NCBI GenBank assembly: GCA_017399555.1
Contig: JAFQBW010000060.1
Coordinates: 1 to 64,000, forward strand
DNA: 64,000 nucleotides
Direction of reading: 5' to 3'
DNA from: Methanocorpusculum sp.
GTDB taxonomy: Archaea > Halobacteriota > Methanomicrobia > Methanomicrobiales > Methanocorpusculaceae
Both the position numbers and the translations under genes were made by a program. Positions within the stretch are counted from its first letter, which is position 1. Each line of letters begins with the position of its first letter. The notes below the pieces were generated by a model. The model saw only the letters and a list, made by a program, of their open reading frames with translations, was not told the DNA's origin and made no database searches. Of this stretch, positions 1-8,127 are shown in pieces.

Positions 1-118
1 CCTTTTCCAACGCCTTTTCATACACCGATTCCAGATAACCGGGATTGAAGTGATTGTACACCGCAAGGGCGCATCCGACAATTCTGTACATATCTGAGTT
101 AACATCTAACTTATTCAT
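1..118 (-). CDS. GxxxExxY-family protein, N-terminal part only (runs off window)
   Basis: On the minus strand an ATG at 118 opens a frame that stays open to the window edge (39 codons). It begins MNKLDVNSDMYRIVGCA and continues through PGYLESVYEKAL. That last block is the hallmark of the GxxxExxY family (PDDEXK_3 type), small proteins of unknown role whose fold is related to PD-(D/E)XK nucleases. An alternative start is the internal Met at codon 10. No clear Shine-Dalgarno is visible, and the upstream DNA (119-400) is GC-rich and structured. The family call is good for so short a piece. The rest of the gene lies outside the window. Confidence 0.7.
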   Translation of the reverse strand, partial: MNKLDVNSDMYRIVGCALAVYNHFNPGYLESVYEKALEK

Positions 119-675
119 GGTTACACACAGAAGCCAACCGGGCAACCCGGCGGGCTTACACCGGGGGCGTGTAAACCGCGAGACGATATTGCTCACGGGA
201 TTGGAGCGAAGCGACAAGACCGAGGGCATTATCCTCTCGCGGGTGAACGCCTGTGCCCCGCCAACTCCGCGCTATTAAGGAGGGCGTGGGAAAACAGGCG
301 AGTGCGCCGAGCATGCAGGTGTGAAGAGGCGATTAGCCGATGAACACCGAAGGCGAAGGAGCAGTCGAATGTTTTTAGCCCGACGGAAAACCACTAAAAG
401 AGCATCAACCCACCAAAACTACATCATACAAAATTCCCGAACAAAACAACCCTGATTTCCCCGCCGGAATAGGGCGACGCGATTAGCAGTCGCCCCGGCG
501 GGCACGCAAAACATACTCGAAAGCAAATCCCCGCCACATAGCCCTCCAACACCAGAAGTGAAGGCGGGCTGTCACATACACTCAAAAGAAATACCTCCAA
601 AACCCAAAACATCACCTCTCATACATACTCCTTTATCCTGCCTCACACCAAATAAGTACAACAGGTTAGAGATAT
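119..675. other. GC-rich structured noncoding stretch upstream of argH
   Basis: There is no convincing gene in these 557 bases. Bases 124-400 are visibly GC-rich and full of complementary arms: CCGGG-CAA-CCCGG at 138-150, TTACAC/GTGTAA at 156-174, and a GGTGT...ACACC pairing around 320-346 enclosing AGGC...GCC. The stretch ends in TTTTTAG near 379. A second strong hairpin lies at 460-502. Bases 500-675 are AC-rich and hold the argH promoter region. The pattern could be an unidentified structured RNA, or remains of a repeat element linked to the GxxxExxY gene. I could not match it to RNase P or SRP RNA. Confidence 0.4.
460..502. repeat. Long hairpin (14-bp stem with bulge)
   Basis: CCCGCCG (460-466) pairs with CGGCGGG (496-502). 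GGGCGAC (472-478) pairs with GTCGCCC (489-495). A 5-nt bulge (467-471) lies on one side and the loop has 10 nt. There is no oligo-T after it, so a processing site or a repeat-derived hairpin fits better than an intrinsic terminator. Confidence 0.6.
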
Positions 676-2148
676 ATGGCAAAAGACCAGATACGAAACG
701 GCAGACTGGAAGGCAACCGTTCCGAAGACTGCGAGATTTACCTCGCATCCATGAACGCGGACCGTGAAATCGCCGAATGCGACATCAGAGTCGACATGGC
801 GCACGTCTTAATGCTTGTTCAGCAGAACTTAATCGACAAAGAATCCGCCAAAAAAATCCTCGTAGCTCTCAAAGGCTACATGGAAAACGGACTTCCCGAA
901 AACGCCTTCGACCCTGCCCGTGAAGACATCCACGCAGGAATCGAAGCACAGTTAATGGAAGACGTCGGCGCCGACGCCGGAGGCCGCATGCACCTTGGCA
1001 GAAGCAGAAACGACGAAGTCGCAACCTGCCTGAGAATGCGTACCCGCCAGTACATCTTAGATGCTTTATCCGGCATCTTCGAACTGCGCCGCTCCTTAAT
1101 CACCCGCGCCGAAGAACACACAACAACCATCATGCCGGGATTCACCCATCTCCAGCATGCACAGCCAACCACTCTCGCCCACTATCTTTTAGCCTACGAA
1201 AACCTCTTCGCCCGTGACGCCGGCCGTCTCTTCGACGCCTACGCCCGGGTAAACCGCTCCCCGCTCGGCTCTGCGGCATTCGCCGGAACCGGTTTCCCGC
1301 TTGATAGGGAACTTACCGCCTCCTACCTCGGCTTTACCTCGCCGATGGAAAACAGCATGGACGGTGTTGCCTCCCGCGACTTCATCGTCGAAACAATCTC
1401 CGCATTTGCAATCCTCATGACCAACATCAGCCGCATCTGCGAAGAATTAATCCTCTGGTCCTCCGCACTCGTCCGGTTCGTCTCCTTAGACGACGCCTTC
1501 TGCTCCACCAGCAGTATCATGCCGCAGAAGAAAAACCCGGACACCTTAGAAATCATGCGGGCAAAATCCGCCGCGGTCACCGGAGAACTCATGACCGCTC
1601 TCATGCTCATCAAATCCCTTCCGATGAGCTACAACCGCGACCTGCAGGACCTAAACCCGCACTTATGGCGCGCCTGTCATGAAACCGTCTCCTCGCTTCC
1701 GCTCCTTGCGGAAATCATCGAGACCGCCGAATTCGACACCAACGCCATGAAAAAGAGCGCCAAAGCCGGAAACACCGGAGCAACCGAAGTCGCCGACTAC
1801 CTGGTCCGCGAATTCAACATCCCCTTCCGTGCCGCCCACAACATCGTCGGCCGTGCCGTAAAACTCGGCTCGTTTGACCTCAAAGTCGTTGACGATGCCG
1901 CAAAAGAACTTGCCGGCATCTCCCTTGCCGACCGCGGCTTAACCCAGGAAGCCATCGACAAAGCCCAGAACCCCAAGGAAATCGTCCGCGCCAAAAAGAC
2001 TCTCGGTTCTCCAAACCCGCGCCTGGTCAAAAAAGCCGTACAGGTTGCAGACGTCAAACTCGTTCAGGATGAAGTAACCGGAGACATCCTCCGCGACCAG
2101 TTAGAAGACGCCGACAACAGAATGAAACACGCAATCGAGGAATTATAA
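676..2148 (+). CDS. argH: Argininosuccinate lyase
   Basis: This 490-residue protein catalyses the last step of arginine biosynthesis, cleaving argininosuccinate to arginine and fumarate in the cytoplasm as a homotetramer. Residues about 106-115 carry HLGRSRNDEVAT, which binds substrate. TSSIMPQKKNP near 280-289 is the fumarase/lyase superfamily signature with the catalytic serine loop. THLQHAQPTT, with the general-acid His region, lies near 156. Length is normal for the family (about 460-490). The chosen ATG at 676 follows AGGTTAGAG at a suitable distance and gives a normal N-terminus. The stop TAA directly abuts the ATG of gatD, so the two are co-transcribed and probably co-translated. Confidence 0.97.
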   Translation: MAKDQIRNGRLEGNRSEDCEIYLASMNADREIAECDIRVDMAHVLMLVQQNLIDKESAKKILVALKGYMENGLPENAFDPAREDIHAGIEAQLMEDVGADAGGRMHLGRSRNDEVATCLRMRTRQYILDALSGIFELRRSLITRAEEHTTTIMPGFTHLQHAQPTTLAHYLLAYENLFARDAGRLFDAYARVNRSPLGSAAFAGTGFPLDRELTASYLGFTSPMENSMDGVASRDFIVETISAFAILMTNISRICEELILWSSALVRFVSLDDAFCSTSSIMPQKKNPDTLEIMRAKSAAVTGELMTALMLIKSLPMSYNRDLQDLNPHLWRACHETVSSLPLLAEIIETAEFDTNAMKKSAKAGNTGATEVADYLVREFNIPFRAAHNIVGRAVKLGSFDLKVVDDAAKELAGISLADRGLTQEAIDKAQNPKEIVRAKKTLGSPNPRLVKKAVQVADVKLVQDEVTGDILRDQLEDADNRMKHAIEEL

Positions 2149-3384
2149 ATGACATTCACCAACACCGACCCGGTCACCGTCTCCTTCGCCGGCCTTGAAA
2201 TGGAAGGCATCTACATCAGCGCATCCGGAGACAACGCCGTCGTCAAACTGAAAAGCGGATACAACATCTGCGTCCCGGAAACCGCAGTAACCGCCCGCGA
2301 GGGAACACCTGCACCGGAAAAACCATCCGCACAGCCGCTTGCACAGAACGAAAAACTCCCGCTGCTCTCCATCATCTCCACCGGAGGCACTATCGCCAGT
2401 ACCGTTGACTACAGAACCGGTGCTGTCTCTTCCAAGTTCACCGCAGAAGATATCCTGAGAAGCATCCCGGAGCTTGCCGGAATCGCCCGCTACCACACCC
2501 TTCAGCCGTTCAACATCTTATCCGAGAACATGAACCCGGCCATGTGGCAGGAGCTTGCCCGCACCATCTACGACGAAATCAAAGACGGCGCACAGGGAAT
2601 TATCGTAACCCACGGAACAGACACCATGCTCTACAGCGCGGCCGCAGTCTCCTTCATGCTCGACACCCCGGTTCCGGTAATCTTCGTCGGTGCACAGAGA
2701 AGCGCTGACCGTCCGTCCTCTGACAACGCAGTCAACGCCATCTGCTCCGCACAGGCAGGAGTCTCCGACCTCGGCGAAGTCGTCGTCTGCATGCACGCAA
2801 CCTCCAACGACACCGCATGCTCGCTCCACCGGGCAACCCGTGTCCGGAAGAACCACACCTCCTGCCGCGACGCCTTCCAGAGCATCGGCCGCTCTCCGGT
2901 TGGAACCGTCACCTATCCGGACGGCAAAGTCGTCCTCGCCGACGACGCCGTAAAACGCGACGATGTGCGCCTCTCCCTCTTAGACGAGTTAGAGCCGGCC
3001 TGCGGACTGCTCACCTACTATCCGGGCATGAACCCGTCAGTCCTTGACGCGTTCAAAGGATACAAAGGCCTTGTCATCGCCGGAACCGGTCTCGGACACA
3101 CCGGAACCGACTGCATCGAAAAGATTGCAGACCTCGTTGCCGCAGGCACTACCGTTGTCATGACCTCCCAGTGTATGGCAGGCTCTGTCTGCGACCGTGT
3201 CTACGAGACCGGCCGCTACCTCCTTGACGCAGGCGTTATCGAAGGCGGCAGTATGCTTCCGGAAGTAGCTCTCGTCAAACTCATGTGGGTCTTAGCCAAC
3301 GCCAAAGATGCCGCAGACGTCAAACGTCTCATGCAGAAAAATCTCAAAGGAGAATTAGATGTTGATATCAGAGGTGAGAACTGA
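2149..3384 (+). CDS. gatD: Glutamyl-tRNA(Gln) amidotransferase subunit D
   Basis: GatD is the asparaginase-like subunit of the archaeal GatDE complex. It releases ammonia from glutamine so that GatE can convert Glu-tRNA(Gln) to Gln-tRNA(Gln), replacing a glutaminyl-tRNA synthetase. The protein has 411 residues. A small N-terminal beta domain (about 1-60) precedes the L-asparaginase type I fold. STGGT at 77-81 holds the nucleophilic Thr, and THGTDTM near 154-160 holds the second catalytic Thr-Asp pair. The ATG abuts the argH stop. The gatD stop (TGA) shares its last base with the ATG of gatE, so equimolar synthesis by translational coupling is likely. Confidence 0.97.
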   Translation: MTFTNTDPVTVSFAGLEMEGIYISASGDNAVVKLKSGYNICVPETAVTAREGTPAPEKPSAQPLAQNEKLPLLSIISTGGTIASTVDYRTGAVSSKFTAEDILRSIPELAGIARYHTLQPFNILSENMNPAMWQELARTIYDEIKDGAQGIIVTHGTDTMLYSAAAVSFMLDTPVPVIFVGAQRSADRPSSDNAVNAICSAQAGVSDLGEVVVCMHATSNDTACSLHRATRVRKNHTSCRDAFQSIGRSPVGTVTYPDGKVVLADDAVKRDDVRLSLLDELEPACGLLTYYPGMNPSVLDAFKGYKGLVIAGTGLGHTGTDCIEKIADLVAAGTTVVMTSQCMAGSVCDRVYETGRYLLDAGVIEGGSMLPEVALVKLMWVLANAKDAADVKRLMQKNLKGELDVDIRGEN

Positions 3385-5210
3385 TGGACTATAAAGCACT
3401 CGGCTTAAAAGCCGGTATTGAAATCCACCAGCAGCTCAACACCAAAGAAAAGCTGTTCTGCCATTCGCCGACCGTCATCCGCGACTCCGACGAACACTAC
3501 GATGTCGTCCAGCGCTACCTCAGAGTTGCCGCATCCGAAATGGGAGACGTCGACCGTGCCGCACAGGAAGAGACCATGCAGCACCGTCTCTTCACCTACT
3601 ACACCTACGACACCACCGGTCTTGTCGAGATCGACGAAGAGCCGCCGGCACCGTTAAACCGCGAGGCATTAGACATCGTCTTAACCATCGCCAAGATGTT
3701 TGACATGACGCCGCTGCCGGAAATCCACACCATGCGCAAGATGATTGTGGACGGCTCTGCCACCTCCGGATTCCAGAGAACCGCCCTTGTCGCACTCAAC
3801 GGAAAGATTGCAGACACCTGCAGAATCGAAACCGTTGCCGTCGAAGAGGAAGCCTGCCAGCGTGTCAAGGACACCATCTTCTCTGTGGACCGCTTAGGAA
3901 TCCCGTTAATCGAGATTACCACCGCTCCCTGCATGAAGACTCCGGAAGAGGTCCACGACGTCGCCCAGTACATCGGTATGACCTTACGCTCCACCGGACG
4001 CGTGAAACGCGGTCTTGGAACTATTCGTCAGGATGTCAACGTCTCCATCGCAGACGGCGCCCGTGTCGAGATTAAGGGTGTTCAGGAACTCGACTTAATC
4101 GCGGAAGTCGTCCGCCGCGAGGTTCAGCGCCAGTTATCCCTCCTTGCAATCCGCGACGAACTCATTGCCCGCAATGCACTTGTCAACGGCGAGGTCTATG
4201 ATGTCACCAAGGTCTTTGCAGAGACTCAGTCCAATGTCTTAAAGAAGGCAAAGTGCATCCTCGGAACTGTGCTTCACGGCTTTGCCGGCCTTGTCGGAAC
4301 CGAAATCCAGCCGGGAAGACGTCTCGGCTCTGAGATGTCCGACTACGCAAAGAAGTGCGGCGTCGGCGGTCTTTTCCACACGGATGAGCTTCCGGCATAT
4401 GGTGTTACCGCGGAAGAGGTCCACATCTTAAAGGAGACCTTAGGCGCAGGAGAACAGGATGCCGTTATCATCGTCGCGGCAACCGAGCAGAAATGCAGAT
4501 GCGCAATGCAGATGATTATCCGCCGTGCAAAGATGGCATTTGACGGTGTGCCTGAAGAGACCAGAAAGATGCTCGAAGGCGGTTCTACCGCATACATGCG
4601 TCCGCTGCCGGGAGCTGCCCGTATGTACCCGGAGACGGATGTTTTACCGGTCCCGGTTACCGCAGAGCACTTCGCCGGAATCGAGATGCCGGAGCTGTTA
4701 ACGGACAAGGTCAAGCGTTTTGCAACCGAGTACGGCATGGATGACGGCATGGCCCGCCAGATGGCATACTCCGAGCAGCTCCCGCTCTTTGAGCGTGCGG
4801 TTGCAGAGGGCATCCGTCCGGTGTTTGCCGCAAGAACCATTCTCGCATCCTTAAAGGAGGCAAGCCGCGCAGAGGGTGCCGGCATCATCTCCGACGATGC
4901 AGTAATCGGCGTCATGAAGGCAGTTGAGGCCGGCAATGCCGCAAAGGAGGCAGTCTTAGACATCCTTTCCGCATGCGCGAAGGGGTTAAGCGTCAAAGAT
5001 GCTATTGCCAAAGTCGCTCCGGCCTTCTCCCGCGAGGAGTTGCAGGAGCTTGTCCGCGGTATCGTCTCCGAGCGTGTGGATTTCATCAAATCGCGCGGAA
5101 AAGCCGCTTTAGGGCCGGTGATGGGCGTTGTTATGAAGGAAGTCAGAGGCAGAATTGACGGAAAAGTCGTCTCTGAAGTCTTAAATGACGAGCTCAACCG
5201 TATCATGTAA
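3384..5210 (+). CDS. gatE: Glutamyl-tRNA(Gln) amidotransferase subunit E
   Basis: GatE is the kinase/transamidase subunit. It phosphorylates the glutamate on Glu-tRNA(Gln) and amidates it with ammonia from GatD. It has 608 residues, typical for the family. The N-terminus GLKAGIEIHQQLNT is the GatB/GatE signature. An AspRS-like insertion domain occupies roughly 270-410, which separates GatE from bacterial GatB. The C-terminal helical and YqeY-like tail binds tRNA. The start overlaps the gatD stop by one base. No separate promoter is visible, so argH-gatD-gatE is read as one unit. A TATA-like GTTTAAGTG for the next gene begins about 20 bases after the stop. Confidence 0.97.
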   Translation: MDYKALGLKAGIEIHQQLNTKEKLFCHSPTVIRDSDEHYDVVQRYLRVAASEMGDVDRAAQEETMQHRLFTYYTYDTTGLVEIDEEPPAPLNREALDIVLTIAKMFDMTPLPEIHTMRKMIVDGSATSGFQRTALVALNGKIADTCRIETVAVEEEACQRVKDTIFSVDRLGIPLIEITTAPCMKTPEEVHDVAQYIGMTLRSTGRVKRGLGTIRQDVNVSIADGARVEIKGVQELDLIAEVVRREVQRQLSLLAIRDELIARNALVNGEVYDVTKVFAETQSNVLKKAKCILGTVLHGFAGLVGTEIQPGRRLGSEMSDYAKKCGVGGLFHTDELPAYGVTAEEVHILKETLGAGEQDAVIIVAATEQKCRCAMQMIIRRAKMAFDGVPEETRKMLEGGSTAYMRPLPGAARMYPETDVLPVPVTAEHFAGIEMPELLTDKVKRFATEYGMDDGMARQMAYSEQLPLFERAVAEGIRPVFAARTILASLKEASRAEGAGIISDDAVIGVMKAVEAGNAAKEAVLDILSACAKGLSVKDAIAKVAPAFSREELQELVRGIVSERVDFIKSRGKAALGPVMGVVMKEVRGRIDGKVVSEVLNDELNRIM

Positions 5211-5227
5211 TCGGTGAAGTCTAAGAG

Positions 5228-5270
5228 ATACGTTTAAGTGAATAGGAAACCAACAAATTTAGGAGTTCAA
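5228..5270 (+). promoter_or_regulatory. Promoter and RBS of the small basic protein
   Basis: A TATA-like GTTTAAG at about 5232, preceded by purine-rich AAGAGATAC, stands about 40 nt before the ATG at 5272. AGGAG at 5261-5265 is a good Shine-Dalgarno. The gene therefore probably has its own start site besides read-through from gatE. Confidence 0.45.
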
Positions 5271-5271
5271 T

Positions 5272-5544
5272 ATGGGAAAGACAGGAAGTGTTACCTGGCA
5301 CCAGATTAAAGGTGTCAACGGACAGATTCGCCTCGTTCCACAGAAAGAGGGAGAGGTTAAGAAACCAGGACCGAACCAGAGATTTAAGAGAGCAAGCATC
5401 GTCTCCAAGATTGAGGCACGCATGGCAAACTCCCAGCAGCAGGGCCGCGGACGCGGACCGAAGATTGCTGATCAGAGACTTCGCCGCAGAATCCGCCGCT
5501 CCAAGAAGTCCATGATGGGCGCAAAAGCAAAGTCCAAGCGTTAA
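5272..5544 (+). CDS. Small, very basic conserved protein (DUF5350-like)
   Basis: This 90-residue protein is rich in Lys and Arg, with an N-terminus MGKTGSVTWHQIKGVNG and a basic tail containing LRRRIRRSKKSM. From memory it resembles a small family conserved in Methanomicrobia (DUF5350), but I am not certain of the number. Its size, charge and strong RBS (AGGAG, 7 nt before the ATG) suggest a ribosome- or nucleic-acid-associated protein that is well expressed. The function is unknown. A hairpin with a T-run follows at 5572, so it ends its transcription unit. Confidence 0.8.
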   Translation: MGKTGSVTWHQIKGVNGQIRLVPQKEGEVKKPGPNQRFKRASIVSKIEARMANSQQQGRGRGPKIADQRLRRRIRRSKKSMMGAKAKSKR

Positions 5545-5571
5545 TCTTACTTTATCGGAATGGCACAATAG

Positions 5572-5602
5572 GCATGGAATCATCCATGCTCAATCATTTT
5601 TT
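5572..5602 (+). terminator. Hairpin plus T-run terminator
   Basis: GCATGGA (5572-5578) pairs perfectly with TCCATGC (5583-5589) around a 4-nt loop. A six-T run follows within about 10 bases. It closes the gene ending at 5544. Confidence 0.65.
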
Positions 5603-5847
5603 CCTCGCCCGTATGCCCGCAACGGACGAGAGCTTGCTCGAGTCATGAGCAAGGTACGTAGCAGTTTGCGACCCTGTGGGGTATTCGAGAAAAATACAAA
5701 TTATTTTCGTATCTTTTGTTTATGATATCTTTTCCGCATACTCTGCCGTAGCGAAAAAATCTGGAAAACGGAAAATCATCATGAATGCCTGGTAGGCAGC
5801 CGTCTCGGCCGCCGGCATCCGTCATTAATCCGGAAAAAGGGTTATAT
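5603..5847. other. Intergenic region between convergent genes
   Basis: I see no gene here. A 7-bp hairpin, CTTGCTC (5633-5639) with GAGCAAG (5647-5653), lies in the middle. CTTTTT at about 5834-5841 on the minus strand can end the histone transcript. The hairpin-rich part (5600-5690) is reminiscent of the structured stretches at 119-400 and 27500-27710. Confidence 0.4.
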
Positions 5848-6054
5848 TTACTCTTTCTTGGTGGCGAGGTCAACGTCCTCTGCCTTGATGGTCTTACGAC
5901 CTGCGTGCTTTGCGAGCTCGTTTGCTTCTTTTGCAATAGCTTCGATGTATGCTTCTGCCTTGAGAACAAGGGCGTCTGCTGCATCTTCGCCAACGCGCTC
6001 TGCACCAGCTTTCTTTGCGAGTCTGACGACTGCTGCTTTCGGTAAGTCTGCCAT
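5848..6054 (-). CDS. Archaeal histone
   Basis: This is a single histone-fold protein of 68 residues. It dimerises and wraps DNA into archaeal nucleosome-like particles. It starts MADLPKAAVVRLAKKAGAER, has the conserved helix 1 with the Ala-Glu-Arg/Val pattern, a long helix 2 around AYIEAIAKEANELAKHA, and the RKTIKAEDV motif that forms the second L1L2 DNA-binding loop. The frame can be extended four codons upstream (to 6066), but the ATG at 6054 gives the family N-terminus and is preceded by GGTAAT, so I chose it. A strong TATA box lies just upstream. The gene is monocistronic. Confidence 0.95.
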   Translation of the reverse strand: MADLPKAAVVRLAKKAGAERVGEDAADALVLKAEAYIEAIAKEANELAKHAGRKTIKAEDVDLATKKE

Positions 6055-6082
6055 AGTTATTACCAAGAAAAAATTGGAATGG

Positions 6083-6097
6083 AAAATATATAAAAGT
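6083..6097 (-). promoter_or_regulatory. TATA box of the histone gene
   Basis: On the minus strand the sequence reads CTTTTATATATTTTCC about 30-43 nt before the histone ATG. That gives a short leader of roughly 10 nt, and the box is close to the archaeal consensus. Confidence 0.65.
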
Positions 6098-6225
6098 ATC
6101 TCAAAATCTGGCTCTTTTCCGCCATTCAGGCAAAATACTTTGGCAGGTTGGAAATTCCGGCCAGAATCTTGCGTAAAATAGAATATTGTATTAATATACA
6201 GTCTGTTTCAGAAAAAAGGGTTAAT

Positions 6226-6987
6226 TTACCGGATTTTGTCCTGCATGAGTCTCTTTGTCATAGCAAGAATTCCTGCATATCCGGCCGATGCGCGCGAACT
6301 GTCCACAAAAAGGTCCGGAATATTTACTATCAGCGCTCCGTGTCCGATGCCGCCTCCTAAAAAGACGAGGGTGCGGAAAATCAGGTTGCCGGAGATTCCA
6401 TCCGGAGCAATAATAACTCCTGCATCCTTTACCGCGTCCTCGATGAGAATCTCTCCGTGCACTGCGCCGGCCGCTAATGCGGCCTCTTCCGCGTCCCGGA
6501 TTGTTTTATCCACGGCCTCATGCCGTCCGATATCTCCCAGGCGTCCTCCGGAAAGCAGAACGGTCTTTTCCGGCAGACCAAACGCCCGTGCAAGCCGTCT
6601 GCCGTCCTCTGCGAAGGAAACCTTCTCTGCAACCGTCCAGCCTTCGTCCACGCCGACCGGTGCAAAGAAGAACTTCTGCCCGGCGGCGGTTTCCAGAAGT
6701 GCAATGCGTTCCAGACGGGGAACAGCATACACGGATTTGAGATACTGCAGGGTATCATTTGCCGGCAGAGAACCGCGTACTGCCGCCTGGATATTTCCGG
6801 CATGCAGATCATCTATCAGCGCTTTTTCCGGCGCATCAGAAAAAAGAAGCGTGACGCCTTTTGCCGGAGCGGGAAGTTCCTCTCCGGTTTTGGCGTAACA
6901 GACAATTTCCGTATCCGGTGATGCCGCATCCCCCGCGCTTCGCACCACCTTTGCTGCGTCAACGCCGCAGCCGATTCCGATTTTCAT
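6226..6987 (-). CDS. mtxX: Methanogenesis marker protein 4 (MtxX family)
   Basis: This 253-residue protein is of the MtxX/methanogenesis marker 4 type, found essentially only in methanogens and related to phosphate acyl/acetyltransferase folds (PlsX, Pta). Visible features are the N-terminal MKIGIGCGV strand, LLSGGRLGDIGRH near the middle, and the Gly-rich LGGGIGHGALIV followed by DSSRASAGYAGILAM at the C-terminus. Its exact reaction is not established to my knowledge. The ATG at 6987 overlaps the stop of the upstream marker 2 gene by four bases (ATGA), so the two are translationally coupled and probably act in one pathway. Confidence 0.85.
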   Translation of the reverse strand: MKIGIGCGVDAAKVVRSAGDAASPDTEIVCYAKTGEELPAPAKGVTLLFSDAPEKALIDDLHAGNIQAAVRGSLPANDTLQYLKSVYAVPRLERIALLETAAGQKFFFAPVGVDEGWTVAEKVSFAEDGRRLARAFGLPEKTVLLSGGRLGDIGRHEAVDKTIRDAEEAALAAGAVHGEILIEDAVKDAGVIIAPDGISGNLIFRTLVFLGGGIGHGALIVNIPDLFVDSSRASAGYAGILAMTKRLMQDKIR

Positions 6988-7970
6988 ATATTGGTAATGC
7001 CTTCTGAACAGAAGTTGAAGATGGTTGCCTTCTCCTCTCCTTTCGTGAGAGTGAGACTGCGTTCCTTTACCACCGTTCCAATAACCTGGGAGGCCATACC
7101 TGCTTCGCGGAACAGCCGGCAGACTTCATTTACCGAGTCCTTGTTTGCGGTCATGATGAATCCCATTCCCGGATACATTCTGACCCATTCCTCAAAGGTA
7201 ATGCCGAAGCGGTCCAGGTCCGGATGCGGAATGGACGGGAGGTCAACCACACCACCCACACCGGATGCTTCCAGAAGCATGCCGAGCGTTCCGATAACTC
7301 CCGGATTCGAGATGTCCTTTCCGGCGGTTAACAGATGGTGCTCGCCAAGCTCCTTCATCACGCCAAGCTGTTTCTGCAGAACCTCTGCGGACTTTTGTGT
7401 CACAGAATCCCAGTTCATCCGGGCGCTCGGGTGCACACGGCCGTTTAAATCGATGGCCATGATAATGGAGTCGCCGACATTTGCGGTACTGCTGTAGATG
7501 ACATTCTCTAACTCGGCAACACCCAGGATGGAGACATCAATTACATTGTACGGTGCGTCCGGATGCAGGTGACCGCCGACGACCGGGACATTGAACGCGG
7601 TTGCCGCATCACGCATACCGTTGGAGACCTGTGCCATAATCTCGTCATCAGATGAGGACAGAATATCCACCATCGCCACGGGACGGCCTCCCATCGCGGC
7701 GATATCGTGAACGTTTACCAGAATCGCACAGTATCCGGCCCAGTAGGGGTCTATTTCCATGAGTTTATTCCAGATACCGTCTGCTGCAAGAAGGAGCGCG
7801 GTTCTGCCGTTCTGAATAACTGCGGCATCCTCACCATAGGATGCGATAACATCCAGATTATCTATGTGGAGGGTCTTTACCAGTGAGCCGATTGCCTGCT
7901 TTCTGCGGACACCGTCATATTTTTTGACTTCTGCCGCAACAGACGCGGGGGTATAGTTATCTGACTGCAT
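6984..7970 (-). CDS. Methanogenesis marker protein 2 (AIR synthase-like)
   Basis: This PurM/ThiL/SelD/HypE-like ATP-binding protein of the methanogenesis marker 2 family has 328 residues from the chosen start. GEDAAVI near the N-terminus, NVHDIAAMGGRPVAM and VVGGHLHPD are the typical Asp- and Gly-rich nucleotide/Mg sites of this superfamily. The frame could open at a GTG (7997), but the ATG at 7970 is preceded by GGTGA with good spacing and starts MQSDNYTP, so I prefer it. It overlaps mtxX by ATGA. The substrate is unknown. The family is thought to serve cofactor or enzyme maturation in methanogenesis. Confidence 0.88.
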   Translation of the reverse strand: MQSDNYTPASVAAEVKKYDGVRRKQAIGSLVKTLHIDNLDVIASYGEDAAVIQNGRTALLLAADGIWNKLMEIDPYWAGYCAILVNVHDIAAMGGRPVAMVDILSSSDDEIMAQVSNGMRDAATAFNVPVVGGHLHPDAPYNVIDVSILGVAELENVIYSSTANVGDSIIMAIDLNGRVHPSARMNWDSVTQKSAEVLQKQLGVMKELGEHHLLTAGKDISNPGVIGTLGMLLEASGVGGVVDLPSIPHPDLDRFGITFEEWVRMYPGMGFIMTANKDSVNEVCRLFREAGMASQVIGTVVKERSLTLTKGEEKATIFNFCSEGITNI

Positions 7971-8019
7971 TGTAAATTCACCGGAGGGGAAAGACACGGG
8001 CTCTTCTGTATCCCCTGTA

Positions 8020-8103
8020 GTTTGTGGTAATATATTTCCTCTTTAAAGGGATAATATATTGCACTCTTTGTTCCCCGGATACCTTTGCCGCCCTTTATTA
8101 TCC
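8020..8103. promoter_or_regulatory. Divergent promoter region of mmp2 and rfcL
   Basis: Two opposing AT-rich boxes, GGTAATATATTTCC and GGATAATATATTGC (about 8023-8062), flank CTCTTTAAAGG. A separate TTTATTAT at 8094-8101 stands 27-34 nt before the rfcL ATG, implying a near-leaderless rfcL transcript. The minus-facing box would serve mmp2-mtxX. Confidence 0.5.
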
Positions 8104-8127
8104 TCCACCTCCAATATATGAGTAATT

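Noticed and set aside
54-278. Possible 74-residue plus-strand gene
   Set aside because: It overlaps the antisense GxxxExxY start, has no RBS, and runs through the hairpins at 138-174. The translation looks random.
119-400. SRP (7S) RNA or RNase P RNA
   Set aside because: GTGTAA and GGAGCAG resemble pieces of SRP RNA, but the GGAA tetraloop with its paired CAGG/AGCAG loop is absent. The RNase P core GAGGAAAGUCC is also missing.
4343-5206. 287-residue open frame antisense to gatE
   Set aside because: It is a shadow of gatE codon bias. The product is Ser/Ala-rich without motifs, and gatE is certain.
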